Positions 16,231 through 25,244 of a stretch of DNA of 64,000 bases are shown here, piece after piece; positions within the stretch are counted from its first letter, which is position 1; every line of letters starts with the position of its first letter. The translations under genes and the position numbers were made by a program. The stretch comes from G963708325 sp963708325 (GTDB lineage Bacteria; Actinomycetota; Thermoleophilia; Solirubrobacterales; 70-9). Below the pieces are notes generated by a model. That model was not told where the DNA came from, did not search any database, and saw nothing but the letters and a program-made list of their open reading frames with translations. Where the stretch lies: assembly GCA_963708325.1 (NCBI GenBank), contig OY970203.1, positions 186,001-250,000 of the forward strand, written 5' to 3'.

Positions 16231-16838
16231 GCCTCGGCCGCAGCCGGCTCGGCCGCCTCGCGCAGGGTGCGGAGCGCCTCGCGACGCTGCTCGCGGCTCG
16301 TGCGATCGATGATCAGCACGCCGTCGAGATGGTCGATCTCGTGCTGGAGGACCCTGGCCTCGAGGCCGGAGGCCTCGATCGTGAGGGGCTCGCCGCGGGG
16401 GTTGGTGCCGCGGACCCGCGCGTGCAGCGGCCGCTCGACGTCGACGATCACGCCGGGCAGGCTGAGGCATCCCTCCTCGGCGCTCTCGGTCAGCTCGGAG
16501 GTCCATTCGAGCTCCGGGTTGACGACGGCCGTCGGCTCGGAGTCCAGCCCGGCCTGGAAGACGAGCACGCGGTGGAGGATCCCGAGCTGGGTCGCCGCCA
16601 GGCCGACGCCATGGGCGTCGCGCATGATCGCCACCATCCGCGCGACCTCGCCTGCGAGGACGTCGTCGACGGCGCGCACCGGGGCGGCGCGGGTCTTCAG
16701 GACGGGATCCCCGAACCTGTGCACCTGCGCGAGCGCGGCGCGGCGGCGCTCGAGGACCTCGGGGTCGATCTCGATCTCGACCTCGGCTTCGGCCTCCCCC
16801 TCGACCGCCTCTATCTGCTGTTCGACCTCGTCGCTCAC
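16227..16838 (-). CDS. def: Peptide deformylase
   Basis: 203 residues. All three metallopeptidase motifs are present: HGVGLAATQLG (motif 1), EGCLSLPG (motif 2, metal Cys) and QHEIDHLDG (motif 3, two metal His). The start is taken as GTG at 16838, just after the priA stop; the first 30 residues (SDEVEQQIEAVEGEAEAEVE) form an acidic extension before the usual start of the fold. It is flanked by priA (22 nt upstream) and fmt (4-nt overlap). Confidence 0.93.
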   Translation of the reverse strand: MSDEVEQQIEAVEGEAEAEVEIEIDPEVLERRRAALAQVHRFGDPVLKTRAAPVRAVDDVLAGEVARMVAIMRDAHGVGLAATQLGILHRVLVFQAGLDSEPTAVVNPELEWTSELTESAEEGCLSLPGVIVDVERPLHARVRGTNPRGEPLTIEASGLEARVLQHEIDHLDGVLIIDRTSREQRREALRTLREAAEPAAAEA

Positions 16839-16860
16839 GCCTGGCGAGTGTAGTGGGGCG

Positions 16861-19041
16861 TCATTGCGGATCGACGTCGACGGAGAGAGCGACTCCGCGC
16901 AGCGCTCGCAGCCGCGCCGCCGACTCAACCGCTTCTCGCACCGCCGCCACGGCGGCCGAGCGGTCGGCGGCCTTGACGAGGATCTGGCGGCGGTGGCGGC
17001 CGCGCGTGCGCAGCGCCGGGGCCGGTCCGAGGACGCGGGCACCGGGCGGAGCCGCGGCGGCGACGCGGGCCGCCACCTCGGCGGCGGCGGCCTGGACGGC
17101 GGCCGGTGCCGGCGCCGCCAGGGAAACCCGGATCAGGCTGCAGAAGGGCGGATAGCCCAGCGCCTCGCGCCGCTCCAGCTCGGCGGCCAGGAACCCCTTG
17201 GAGTCGTGCTGCGCCGCCGCCCTGATGCTGGGGGCGTCGGGGGCGAGCGTCTGCACCAGCACCCTCCCCCCCGCCTCGCCTCGCCCGCTGCGGCCGGCGA
17301 GCTGGGCGACCATCGCGAAGGTGCGCTCCTCGGCGCGGAAGTCGGGGACCCGCAGGCTGGAGTCGGCGTCGAGGATGACGCTGAGCACAACCGCCGGGAA
17401 GTCGTGCCCCTTTCCCACCATCTGGGTGCCCACCAGCAGCCCCGAAGGGGCGCGGTCGAAGGCGCTGAGGATCTCGAGGTGAGACCCGGCCCTTGCCGCT
17501 GAGTCGGAGTCGAGGCGGAACACCGGCAGCGGCTCGACCGCGGCGCCGAGGACGCGTTCGATCCGCTCGGTGCCGGCGCCGAGGCGGGCGATCGTGACGG
17601 ACCCGCAGCCGGGGCAGGAGCTCGGCAGCGGCTCGGTGCGCCCGCAGTGGTGGCAGGCGAGGCGGCCGACGTGGCGGTGCATCACCATCGAGACGTCGCA
17701 TTCGGGACAGCCCCAGTGGTGTCCGCAGCCGCGGCAGGTGAGGTGGGGCGACCAGCCGCGCCTGTTGAGCATCACGATCGCCTTGCCGCCGGCGCCCCGC
17801 ACCTCGCCGAGCGCGGCGACCGTCTCGGCGTGGAGCGGACCGGCGCCGCCCTCGCGGTCGCGCATGTCGAGCACGTCCACCGGCGGCAGGCTGCCGCCGT
17901 CCACGCGGCGCGGCAGCTCGACGCGGGGAAGCTCGCGCCAGCTCTCGGGCCGCGGCGTCGCCGATCCGGCGACGAGCGCGGCGCCCGCCTCGGCGGCGCG
18001 CCGGCGGGCGACCAGACGGGCGTCGTAGCGGGGGTCCCCCTCCTGCTTGTAGGAGCCATCGTGCTCCTCGTCGATCACGATCAGCCCGAGGTCGGCGACC
18101 GGCGCGAAGACCGCCGACCGCGGGCCGACGCATACGCGCGCCGCGCCCGAGCGCAGCCGCCTCCACTCGTCGAAGCGCTCACCGGCGCCGAGGCGCGAGT
18201 GAAGCAGCGCGACCGCGTCCCCGAAGCGGGCCCGGAATCGAGACATCGTCTGCGGCGTCAGCGCGATCTCGGGCACCATCACGATCGCGCCCCGGCCGCG
18301 CTCGAGGGCATGTTCGACAGCGGCGAGGTAGACCTCCGTCTTGCCCGATCCGGTGACGCCATGAAGCAGTAGCTCGCGCGGCGCGGCGCCGTCGATCGCG
18401 GCGACGACGGCCGCCGCGGCCTCCCGCTGGGCCCCGTCGAGCCTGTGACGGGCGGCGGCCGGCCCGATGGTTCGGAGGGCCGGGGCCCGGCGCAGCTCGG
18501 ATTCCCGCAGGCGGACGAGGCCGCGCGCCGCCAGCCGTCGCAGCACGGCGCGATCGATCCCGGCGGTCGCCAGCTCGGCCGCGGAGCGCTCTCCTTCCGC
18601 CAGCGATGCCAGGGCGGCGCGCTGCACCTTGCCCAGCCGCTGCGACCCGTCCAGGGCGGCGACCCCCGCCGGCGTCGCCGCCGCCAGCAGCTCGCGCCGC
18701 GGCCGCGGCTGACGCCCGCTCGCCCCGGTGCCGGGGGGAAGCACCAGGCGCAGGCCCCGGGCCGGTGTCGAGCAGTACTCACGGGCGACCCAAAGGCCGA
18801 GTCGGACGAGCTCGGCCGGGACGCCGGCCTCGAGCGCCTCAAGCGGCTCGGCCAGACGCTCCGGCCCAAGCTCGCTGCGGTCCGCGATCTCGACTACGAC
18901 CCCGAGCGTGCGCCGGGGCCCCAGCGGGACGACCAGAACGCTGCCGACGTCAACATCGGACATCCGCTCGGGCAGCGCGTAGTCGAACGGGCCGCGCAGC
19001 GCGCGCGCCGTCGTCAGCGGCTCCACCTTGGCGATCGCCAT
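16861..19041 (-). CDS. priA: Primosomal replication restart helicase PriA
   Basis: 726 residues, full length. It has an N-terminal 3' DNA-binding domain (FDYALPERMSDVDVGSVL), then a helicase core with Walker A GVTGSGKT (228-235) and DEEH box (VIDEEHDGSYKQ). A zinc-binding insert has eight Cys arranged CRGCGHHWGCPEC ... CHHCGRTEPLPSSCPGCG. The C-terminal part contains VGTQMVGKGHDFP and QLAGRSGRGEAGG. Some actinobacterial PriA proteins have lost the ATPase motifs; this one keeps them. It is upstream of def and divergent from the PH-domain gene. Confidence 0.95.
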   Translation of the reverse strand: MAIAKVEPLTTARALRGPFDYALPERMSDVDVGSVLVVPLGPRRTLGVVVEIADRSELGPERLAEPLEALEAGVPAELVRLGLWVAREYCSTPARGLRLVLPPGTGASGRQPRPRRELLAAATPAGVAALDGSQRLGKVQRAALASLAEGERSAAELATAGIDRAVLRRLAARGLVRLRESELRRAPALRTIGPAAARHRLDGAQREAAAAVVAAIDGAAPRELLLHGVTGSGKTEVYLAAVEHALERGRGAIVMVPEIALTPQTMSRFRARFGDAVALLHSRLGAGERFDEWRRLRSGAARVCVGPRSAVFAPVADLGLIVIDEEHDGSYKQEGDPRYDARLVARRRAAEAGAALVAGSATPRPESWRELPRVELPRRVDGGSLPPVDVLDMRDREGGAGPLHAETVAALGEVRGAGGKAIVMLNRRGWSPHLTCRGCGHHWGCPECDVSMVMHRHVGRLACHHCGRTEPLPSSCPGCGSVTIARLGAGTERIERVLGAAVEPLPVFRLDSDSAARAGSHLEILSAFDRAPSGLLVGTQMVGKGHDFPAVVLSVILDADSSLRVPDFRAEERTFAMVAQLAGRSGRGEAGGRVLVQTLAPDAPSIRAAAQHDSKGFLAAELERREALGYPPFCSLIRVSLAAPAPAAVQAAAAEVAARVAAAAPPGARVLGPAPALRTRGRHRRQILVKAADRSAAVAAVREAVESAARLRALRGVALSVDVDPQ

Positions 19042-19126
19042 CGGATCAAAAGAAAGCGAAGTGACCGGACGCGACAGCCCGGCGTCCGGGCCGCCGCGAG
19101 CGCGTCCTACGGGCTACGCGAGCGAA

Positions 19127-19132
19127 TATGCT
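19127..19132 (+). promoter_or_regulatory. -10 box of the PH-domain gene, leaderless
   Basis: TATGCT ends 7 nt before the ATG at 19140, so the mRNA probably starts at the initiation codon. No Shine-Dalgarno is present. Confidence 0.5.
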
Positions 19133-19139
19133 CCCCGCG

Positions 19140-19646
19140 ATGTCGCTCAACCTGCACCCCGGGGAGCAGGTGATGTTCGAGGGCCATCCGTCGTGGCGCT
19201 CGATCATCGGCTTCTACCTCAAGGGCCTGCTGGTGGCAGCGGCGGCGGGCGTGATAGCCAAGCTCGTCGGCAGCGACACCGATGTCTTCCTCGCGGTCCT
19301 CGTCGTGCTGGCGGTCGTCGTCCTGATCGGCTTCATCAAGCGCGTGGCGACGACCTACACGATCACCGACCGCCGCCTGCACATAAAGCGCGGGATCGTC
19401 TCCCGCGAGATCCAGGAGACGAGGCTCGAGCGCGTCCAGAACGTGAACTACCGGCAGTCGGTCTACCAGCGGCTCGTCCAGATCGGCGACGTCGACTTCG
19501 ACACCGCGGCCAGCGACGACTACGACTTCACGTTCAACGGAGTCGCCGATCCGAGCGAGGTGGTGCACCGGGTGGACCAGGCCGTGGGCCCCGGCGCCGC
19601 CGGGGCGCACGGCCTCGGAGAGCCGCAGGCCGGGCGCCAGGCGTAG
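19140..19646 (+). CDS. Membrane protein with bacterial PH domain (bPH2/DUF304)
   Basis: 168 residues. MSLNLHPGEQVMFEGHPSWRS is the standard N-terminus of YdbS/YdbT-like proteins. Two hydrophobic segments (about 25-43 and 50-68) are followed by a PH-like domain: TTYTITDRRLHIKRGIVSREIQE, RLERVQNVNYRQSVYQRL and GDVDFDTAASDDYDFTFNGV. The family is widespread in actinobacteria and of unknown biochemical role, perhaps envelope-stress or secretion related. The ATG at 19140 follows a -10 box by 7 nt. It is divergent from priA and convergent with metK. Confidence 0.85.
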   Translation: MSLNLHPGEQVMFEGHPSWRSIIGFYLKGLLVAAAAGVIAKLVGSDTDVFLAVLVVLAVVVLIGFIKRVATTYTITDRRLHIKRGIVSREIQETRLERVQNVNYRQSVYQRLVQIGDVDFDTAASDDYDFTFNGVADPSEVVHRVDQAVGPGAAGAHGLGEPQAGRQA

Positions 19647-19657
19647 CCACAAGCGGT

Positions 19658-19683
19658 CTGTCCGGTTAGGCGTTTCCGGACAG
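19658..19683. terminator. Inverted repeat between convergent genes, possible bidirectional terminator
   Basis: CTGTCCGG and CCGGACAG (8-bp perfect arms, 10-nt loop) lie between the PH-domain gene and metK, which converge. There is no clear T-tract, so it may instead act as a 3' end stabiliser. Confidence 0.45.
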
Positions 19684-19728
19684 GCCACTGCCTGAGCGGG
19701 CAGCCCCGACCGAGTGGCCGGACGGGCT

Positions 19729-20994
19729 CTAGCCCGAGACCGCGGCCGCGGCGGCGTCGCCGAGCCCGGCCGCAGCGCGGAGCGCGTCCACGCGGTCCGT
19801 CTTCTCCCAGGTGAAGTCGTGGTCGGTGCGGCCGAAGTGCCCGTACGCCGCGGTCTTCTGGAAGATCGGGCGGTGCAGGTCCAGGTAGCTGCGGAAGGCA
19901 GCCGGGCGCAGGTCGAACTCCTCCTGGACGATCCGCGCGATCTCCGCGTTTGACAGCTTGCCGGTGCCGAAGGTCTCGGCCATCACGGAGACCGGATGGG
20001 CGACCCCGATCGCGTATGCGACCTGAATCTCGCAGCGGTCGGCGAGCCCGGCGGCCACCACGTTCTTGGCCACGTAGCGCGCCGTGTATGCCGCCGAGCG
20101 ATCCACCTTCGACGGGTCCTTGCCCGAGAAGGCGCCGCCGCCGTGGCGGGCAGCGCCGCCGTAGGTGTCGACGATGATCTTGCGGCCAGTCAGACCGCAG
20201 TCCCCCATCGGACCGCCGATCACGAACTTCCCCGTCGGGTTTACCAGGAAGTTCGTCAGCAGCTCCTTCTCGGTGAACAGCTCCTTGTAGTCCTCGTGCA
20301 GCACGGGCTCGACCACGTGCTCCCAGAGGTCGGGCTTGATCAGCGTCTCGACGTCGAGGTCGGGAGCGTGCTGGGTCGAGATCAGCAGCTTGACGATCTC
20401 GACGGGCCGGTCGTTCTCGTAGCGGACCGTGACCTGGGTCTTTCCGTCGGGCCGCAGATAGGGGATCACGCCGGCCTTGCGGACCTGGGCGAGGCGGCGG
20501 GCGAGGGTGTGGGCCACCTGGATCGGCATCGGCATGAGCGCCTTGGTCTCGCGGGTCGCGTAGCCGAACATCATCCCCTGGTCTCCGGCGCCGGCCTTGT
20601 CCAGCTCGTCGTCGTCGTTGGGGTCGGTGCGGGCCTCGAAGGCGGTGTCGACTCCCTGCGCGATGTCGGCAGACTGCTCGTCGATCGCGGTGAGCACCGA
20701 GCAGGTCTCCGCGTCGAACCCGTACTTGGCGCGGTCGTAGCCGATTCGCCGCAGGGTGTCGCGGACGAGGCTGGGGATGTCGACGTAGGTATCCGTCGAG
20801 ATCTCACCCGACACGACCACCAGGCCCGTGTTGACGAGCGTCTCGCAGGCCACGCGCCCGTGCGGGTCGGCCGACATCACCGCGTCGAGGACCCCGTCCG
20901 ATATCTGGTCGCAGATCTTGTCCGGGTGCCCCTCGGTCACCGATTCCGAGGTGAACAGGTACGAGTCGTCGCTCAGTCTGCCGGTCTCTCCCAT
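19729..20994 (-). CDS. metK: S-adenosylmethionine synthetase
   Basis: 421 residues. It makes SAM from methionine and ATP. Signatures: FTSESVTEGHPDKICDQIS (N-terminal ATP site), the loop GAGDQGMMFGYA, and the P-loop-like GGGAFSGKDPSKVDRS. It begins immediately after the DUF3352 gene stop (adjacent bases), so it is co-transcribed with it. Length is about 20-35 residues above the E. coli enzyme, with extra sequence near the C-terminus. No SAM riboswitch is possible directly in front because the upstream gene abuts it. Confidence 0.96.
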   Translation of the reverse strand: MGETGRLSDDSYLFTSESVTEGHPDKICDQISDGVLDAVMSADPHGRVACETLVNTGLVVVSGEISTDTYVDIPSLVRDTLRRIGYDRAKYGFDAETCSVLTAIDEQSADIAQGVDTAFEARTDPNDDDELDKAGAGDQGMMFGYATRETKALMPMPIQVAHTLARRLAQVRKAGVIPYLRPDGKTQVTVRYENDRPVEIVKLLISTQHAPDLDVETLIKPDLWEHVVEPVLHEDYKELFTEKELLTNFLVNPTGKFVIGGPMGDCGLTGRKIIVDTYGGAARHGGGAFSGKDPSKVDRSAAYTARYVAKNVVAAGLADRCEIQVAYAIGVAHPVSVMAETFGTGKLSNAEIARIVQEEFDLRPAAFRSYLDLHRPIFQKTAAYGHFGRTDHDFTWEKTDRVDALRAAAGLGDAAAAAVSG

Positions 20995-22758
20995 CTACTT
21001 CTTCTCCTCGATGTTCAGGAACAGGTTGGTGTCGAGCTCGGTGCTGCTGCCGCGCACGCCGAGGGCGAGGGCCTTGACGGCGCGGATGTCGTCACGGAAC
21101 GTCGCATAGTCCGGGTTGGCCGCCAGTCCCGCCTGCTCGGCCAGCGCGAACAGCTGATCGAGGTTGACGAAGACTACAGCCGAGGCGCGATCGGGCAGCT
21201 CACCGGTGGTCTGCTTGTAGAGGGCGGTATGCGACAGCCCCTGGTCGCCGGTGATCACCTGCCGCACGCCGGAAGGGTCGGTGGAGACGACCAGCTTTCC
21301 CTTGAAGGTCGCGTAGGTGAGCTCCACCGTCGGCGAAAGCCTCAGGCTGCGCGCGGTGACGCCGCCGATGCTCTGCTCCCGGAACACCGGTGCCTGCAGC
21401 GTCCGGCCCGGGTTGATCGCGTCGGCAATCGGCCTCTGCAGACGGGCGAGCGCCGTGATCGCCTTGTCCTGGTCGACCCCGTCGACGACCAGGGTGACGT
21501 GCGGCGCCGGCGGCGGCGGATCGACCGTGATCGCGGCCTCGCCGCGCAGCAGGTCGACCAGCTGCTTGCGCGGATCGAGCCCGCCCGAGCTCTGCAGCCG
21601 GCGGCTGAAGCGCTCGAAGCTGCGCACGAGCTGCGGGTCCGCCCGAGACGCCTGCTCGAGCAGGCGACCGGCGCTGCGGGCGGGATCGGCGATCCCCAGG
21701 TAGGCGATCGCGTCGGGGTTCAGCTCGCCGGCGGCGCTCGGTTGGAACGGCGGGAAGGCGGCGAAGAAGCTCGGCCGCCGGCCGGTCGCCCGCCGATCGA
21801 GGAGGCTGAACAGCTCGATCTCCATGCCCGCGCCGTGGGCGACGGCGGCGGCCGCGAAGCCCTGCGAGGCGGAGTAGTCGACGAACGTGTCCAGCTGCTG
21901 CGCGACCCCGCCCGCCGAAGCGAGGGTCCGCGCGGCGGCCTCGGAGACGTAGAGGTCGGCGGCGCGCTGCTCCGGCAGCAGGTCCCGGACCCGCCTGGCC
22001 GCCTTCGAGTCGGCGAGCGAGGTCCCCCTGCCGTCGTCGAGGTCGATCGCGCGCCTGACCGTGGCGGTGTCGCCGAGCACGAGGAAGCCGCCGACGAACG
22101 CCGACGCCCCCCAGGTCGTCGAGCCCGGATAGGTCGTCACCTCGGTGCCGCGGTACTCGAACGTGGGCCCCGGCTTGGCGGCGAACTTGGAGAGGAACTC
22201 CTCGGCCCGGCCGCGGTCGGCGACGCTGAACAGGTACTCCACCTGCCGCGACGGCTCGATCGCGGTCGCGATCTCGCCGCCCACCCAGGGGCCGACGTCG
22301 CGCCGCAGGTCGAAGCGGGCGCCGCGATGCGGCACGAGCCCGGACACCGTCTGGGTGACGAGCTGCGGATCGGGCAACCGCCCGAGCAGGTCGGCGGCCT
22401 TGCGGTACTGGGACGAGCCTGCGTGCAGGTTGAGGTGCACGTAGAGGCCCGCGTCGCCGGGCACGAGCTGCGCGGCGTCGTCGGCCGGCGCGCACTCCGC
22501 GGCCCCGATCTCGCAGGGGACGCGCGGAATCGGCGCGTACCGGACGAGCGCGAGGGCCCCGATCGCCAGGATCGCTATCGCCGCTCCCTGTCGCACCCGC
22601 AGCGGCAGCCTGAACCAGACGGCGCCGATCGCGCCGCCGATCGCGCCGCCGGCCCGCCGCAGGGCACGCCTAGTGCCGTAGGCGAGGTCGGCGAAGAAGT
22701 CGCGGACGGCCTCGAATCGCCGCCGCGGGCGCGACCGCCGGTTGCGGAGCCGTGCCAT
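20995..22758 (-). CDS. DUF3352 membrane-anchored protein
   Basis: 587 residues. A basic N-terminal region (RRSRPRRRF) precedes one transmembrane helix (about 57-77); most of the protein would be outside the cell. The large domain has repeated motifs of the DUF3352 family: VPGDAGLYVHLNL, KPGPTFEYRGTEVTTY, SAFVGGFLVLGDTATVRRAID, and NPDAIAYLGIADP. The repeated beta-alpha pattern may be a solute- or lipid-binding fold, but no function is known. It is 88 nt downstream of der and directly upstream of metK. The ATG at 22758 follows a sparse AT patch containing TATAAC about 60 nt upstream (possible -10). Confidence 0.72.
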   Translation of the reverse strand: MARLRNRRSRPRRRFEAVRDFFADLAYGTRRALRRAGGAIGGAIGAVWFRLPLRVRQGAAIAILAIGALALVRYAPIPRVPCEIGAAECAPADDAAQLVPGDAGLYVHLNLHAGSSQYRKAADLLGRLPDPQLVTQTVSGLVPHRGARFDLRRDVGPWVGGEIATAIEPSRQVEYLFSVADRGRAEEFLSKFAAKPGPTFEYRGTEVTTYPGSTTWGASAFVGGFLVLGDTATVRRAIDLDDGRGTSLADSKAARRVRDLLPEQRAADLYVSEAAARTLASAGGVAQQLDTFVDYSASQGFAAAAVAHGAGMEIELFSLLDRRATGRRPSFFAAFPPFQPSAAGELNPDAIAYLGIADPARSAGRLLEQASRADPQLVRSFERFSRRLQSSGGLDPRKQLVDLLRGEAAITVDPPPPAPHVTLVVDGVDQDKAITALARLQRPIADAINPGRTLQAPVFREQSIGGVTARSLRLSPTVELTYATFKGKLVVSTDPSGVRQVITGDQGLSHTALYKQTTGELPDRASAVVFVNLDQLFALAEQAGLAANPDYATFRDDIRAVKALALGVRGSSTELDTNLFLNIEEKK

Positions 22759-22846
22759 CTAGACGATGGATTCCACGGCCACGGGTGCCTGGGGGCGCGG
22801 GGTCGCGGAATCGATCATTCTTGCCGTTATACCGAGCCGGGTGGGG

Positions 22847-24211
22847 CTATGCGGCCGTTCGCTTGCGGCCGCGGCGGGGCCGGCGGGCCCGGGGGACGAA
22901 GTCGATCACGATCGGCACTCCACGCAGGCCGTACTGGTCGCGCATCCGGTTCTCCAGGTAGAAGGCCCAGTCGCGTGACACGAGGCGGCGGTCGTTCACC
23001 TGGATCGCGAACCGCGGCGGGCGCCTCTCCACCTGCGCCGCGTAGTAGAGGCGCAGGCGGCGACCGCGGCGCTGCGGCGGCTGGCGGGCGGCGACCGTGT
23101 CGGCGACGAAGCGGTTCAGCTGCGGTGTGGGGATGCGGTCCGCGGCGCGATCGGCAAGCGCCACCGCCTCGTCGAGCAGCTTGCGAAGGTTGCGCCCGGT
23201 GAGCGCCGAGCAGGTGATCGCGGGCGGGCGCTGGCGCAGCTTGCGGTCGAGCCTGGCGCGGGCGTCGTCGAGGTCGGTGGTCGAGACGTCCCACTTGTTC
23301 AGGGCGACGACCGTGGCGCAGCCCGAGTGCATCGCCAGGTCGGCGACCCGCAGGTCGTCCGCGGTCACGCCCTCCGAGGCATCGCACACGACGATCGCGA
23401 CGTCGGCGCGCTCGGCGGCGCGCTCGGCCCGCAGCTGCGCGTAGTAGTCGACGCTGCCGGGAAGCTTGGTGCGGCGCCGCAGGCCGGCCGTGTCCACCAG
23501 GACGACGCGGCGGCCGTCGAGGTCCAGCACCGTGTCGATCGCGTCGCGCGTGGTCCCGGGGCGGTCGGAGACGATCACCCGCTCGGCGCCGAGGAGCGCG
23601 TTCGTCAGCGACGACTTGCCGACGTTGGGACGCCCGATGATCGCCACCCGGACGGCGTCGTCGGGCTCGGGACCGGCCTCCCGGTCGCGGATCAGCTCCA
23701 CGATGCGGTCCAGCAGGTCTCCGGTGCCGTGGCCGTGAGTCGCCGAGACGGGCTCGGGATCGCCGAGCCCCAGGCGGTGGAACTCCGCCGCGGCCGGGGC
23801 CGCGTCCGGCCTGTCGAGCTTGTTGGCCGCCACCACGACCGGCCGGCCCGCCTCGCGCAGGATCGCACCGAGCTCGGCGTCGCCCGGTCCGAGGCCGGCG
23901 GCGGCGTCCACCACCAGCAGGGCGGCGTCGCACTCCGCGATCGCCGCGCGCGCCTGCTCCTGGACGGCGCGCGAGAGGCTGTCGCCGGCGGCCAGGTCGA
24001 TGCCGCCGGTGTCGACGAGGACGAAGCGGACACCGTTCCACTCGCAGGCGAGCTCCTTGCGGTCCCGGGTCACCCCCGGCTCGGCGTGCACCACCGCCTC
24101 GCGACCGCCGGCGAGGCGGTTGGCGAGCGTGCTCTTGCCGACGTTGGGAAAGCCGACCACGGCCACGCGGGGCGGCCGCCCGTCGCCCGCGGCGCCGCCC
24201 GGGGCGATCAC
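22847..24211 (-). CDS. der: Ribosome biogenesis GTPase Der (EngA)
   Basis: 454 residues with tandem GTPase domains and a C-terminal KH-like domain. Domain 1: VVGFPNVGKST (G1), DTGGIDL (G3), NKLD (G4). Domain 2: IIGRPNVGKSS, DTAGLRRR, NKWD. The C-terminus (QLNRFVADTVAARQPPQ, YYAAQVERRPPRFAIQVN) is the RNA-binding KH fold. Der matures the 50S subunit. The start is a GTG at 24211 overlapping the cmk stop (GTGA); longer frames upstream run through cmk and are spurious. The tail ends in a basic stretch (RRPRRGRKR). Confidence 0.95.
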   Translation of the reverse strand: MIAPGGAAGDGRPPRVAVVGFPNVGKSTLANRLAGGREAVVHAEPGVTRDRKELACEWNGVRFVLVDTGGIDLAAGDSLSRAVQEQARAAIAECDAALLVVDAAAGLGPGDAELGAILREAGRPVVVAANKLDRPDAAPAAAEFHRLGLGDPEPVSATHGHGTGDLLDRIVELIRDREAGPEPDDAVRVAIIGRPNVGKSSLTNALLGAERVIVSDRPGTTRDAIDTVLDLDGRRVVLVDTAGLRRRTKLPGSVDYYAQLRAERAAERADVAIVVCDASEGVTADDLRVADLAMHSGCATVVALNKWDVSTTDLDDARARLDRKLRQRPPAITCSALTGRNLRKLLDEAVALADRAADRIPTPQLNRFVADTVAARQPPQRRGRRLRLYYAAQVERRPPRFAIQVNDRRLVSRDWAFYLENRMRDQYGLRGVPIVIDFVPRARRPRRGRKRTAA

Positions 24212-24846
24212 GTCAGCCCCCTCTCGCGGGCGAGGGCGAGCACGCGCTGCACGACCTCCTCGACGGTGAGCCCGGTGGTGTCCAGCGCCACCGCGTCGTC
24301 GGCGGCGCGCAGGGCGCCGTGCTCGCGCTCGCGGTCGCGGGCGTCGCGCTCGCGCTGTGCGGCGGCGACCCGCTCCACGGGCTCGCCGGACTCCGCCGCC
24401 CGCCGCCGCGCGCGCTCGGTGTCGCTCGCGGTCAGGTAGACCTTCAGCGGGGAGTCGGGGCTTACGACCGTGCCGATGTCGCGCCCCTCGGCGACGTAGC
24501 GACCGCTGTCGATCAGCTCGCGTTGGATCGCGACCATCCGCTCGCGCACCTCGGGATGGGCGGCGACGACCGACGCCGCCGCCGTCACCTCCGGGTCGCG
24601 GATGCGACCGGCCACCGCCTCGCCGTCCAGGTCGACGCCGCCGGCGCCGAAGCCGATCCGGATCTGGGCGGCGATCGCCCCCACCGCCACGCCGTCGGAA
24701 AGGTCCGCCCGGCGGCGCAGCGCCGCCAGCGCCACGCACCGGTACATCGCCCCGGAGTCGAGGTAGGTGAAGCCGAGCGCGTCCGCCACCCCGCGCGCCA
24801 CGGTTGACTTGCCGGCGCCCGCCGGGCCGTCGATCGCGATCACCAT
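24208..24846 (-). CDS. cmk: Cytidylate kinase
   Basis: 212 residues. CMP/dCMP kinase with Walker A IDGPAGAGKST (5-15), FTYLDSGAMYRCVAL, and the substrate-binding ESGEPVERVAAAQRERDARD region. The catalytic segment EGRDIGTVVSPDSPLKVYL is present. It is the first gene of a cmk-der unit; a -10-like TACCCT ends 6 nt before the ATG. In many genomes cmk follows aroA; here a small plus-strand cupin gene separates them. Confidence 0.95.
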   Translation of the reverse strand: MVIAIDGPAGAGKSTVARGVADALGFTYLDSGAMYRCVALAALRRRADLSDGVAVGAIAAQIRIGFGAGGVDLDGEAVAGRIRDPEVTAAASVVAAHPEVRERMVAIQRELIDSGRYVAEGRDIGTVVSPDSPLKVYLTASDTERARRRAAESGEPVERVAAAQRERDARDREREHGALRAADDAVALDTTGLTVEEVVQRVLALARERGLT

Positions 24847-24852
24847 GCGGCG

Positions 24853-24858
24853 AGGGTA
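24853..24858 (-). promoter_or_regulatory. -10 box of cmk, leaderless
   Basis: Minus-strand TACCCT with 6 nt to the cmk ATG. On the opposite strand TAGATT (24879-24884) can serve the divergent cupin gene, which has its own Shine-Dalgarno. Confidence 0.4.
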
Positions 24859-24911
24859 AAGCCCGCGCCGCGGTGGAATAGATTTCCGGCTGCCACCGAC
24901 ACGGAGGACCG

Positions 24912-25238
24912 ATGGAGACCTGGGACATTCGCTCGCTGGACGTCGCCCCGCACAACCCGCAGGTGCTGGACTCGGACGCCGAGGGCCGCGTGATCGTGAT
25001 CAATCTTCCCGCCGGCGAGCAGCTCTCCGAGCACCAGGTGCATGAGCGCGCCTGGCTCTTCGTCGTCGAGGGAGACGTCGAGCTGGCCAACGCCGGCGGC
25101 GACACCGTCTCCGGCGGCGCCGGGCTGCTCGCATCCTGGGACCCGAAGGAGCGCCACGAGGTCCGCGCCAAGTCGGAGGCGCGCCTGCTGCTCCTCCTCG
25201 CCCCCTGGCCCGGCGAGGGCCACCCCAGCCAGCGCTAG
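24912..25238 (+). CDS. Small cupin-domain protein
   Basis: 108 residues forming a single cupin barrel. Motif 1 is degenerate: EQLSEHQVHERAWLFVVEGDVEL, with His where metal ligands are expected; motif 2 is WDPKERHEVRAKSEARLLLLLAPW. The gene has a good Shine-Dalgarno (CGGAGGACC before ATG). It is the only plus-strand gene in the aromatic/cmk block and is inserted between aroA and cmk. Such small cupins often bind small ligands or act as isomerases or dioxygenase-like enzymes; the substrate is unknown. Confidence 0.75.
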   Translation: METWDIRSLDVAPHNPQVLDSDAEGRVIVINLPAGEQLSEHQVHERAWLFVVEGDVELANAGGDTVSGGAGLLASWDPKERHEVRAKSEARLLLLLAPWPGEGHPSQR

Positions 25239-25244
25239 GCGACG

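Noticed and set aside
16231..16506. Extended fmt start giving a 394-residue protein
   Set aside because: The extra residues are the def gene read in another frame; the TTG at 16230 gives the normal fmt N-terminus and overlaps def by 4 nt.
20995..21050. SAM riboswitch in front of metK
   Set aside because: The upstream gene ends at the base adjacent to the metK start, so no leader exists.
19996..23202. Plus-strand open frame of more than 1000 codons opposite metK, the DUF3352 gene and der
   Set aside because: Very high GC leaves few stop codons; the frame mirrors well-supported genes on the other strand and the translated product is Arg/Gly/Asp-rich without known motifs.
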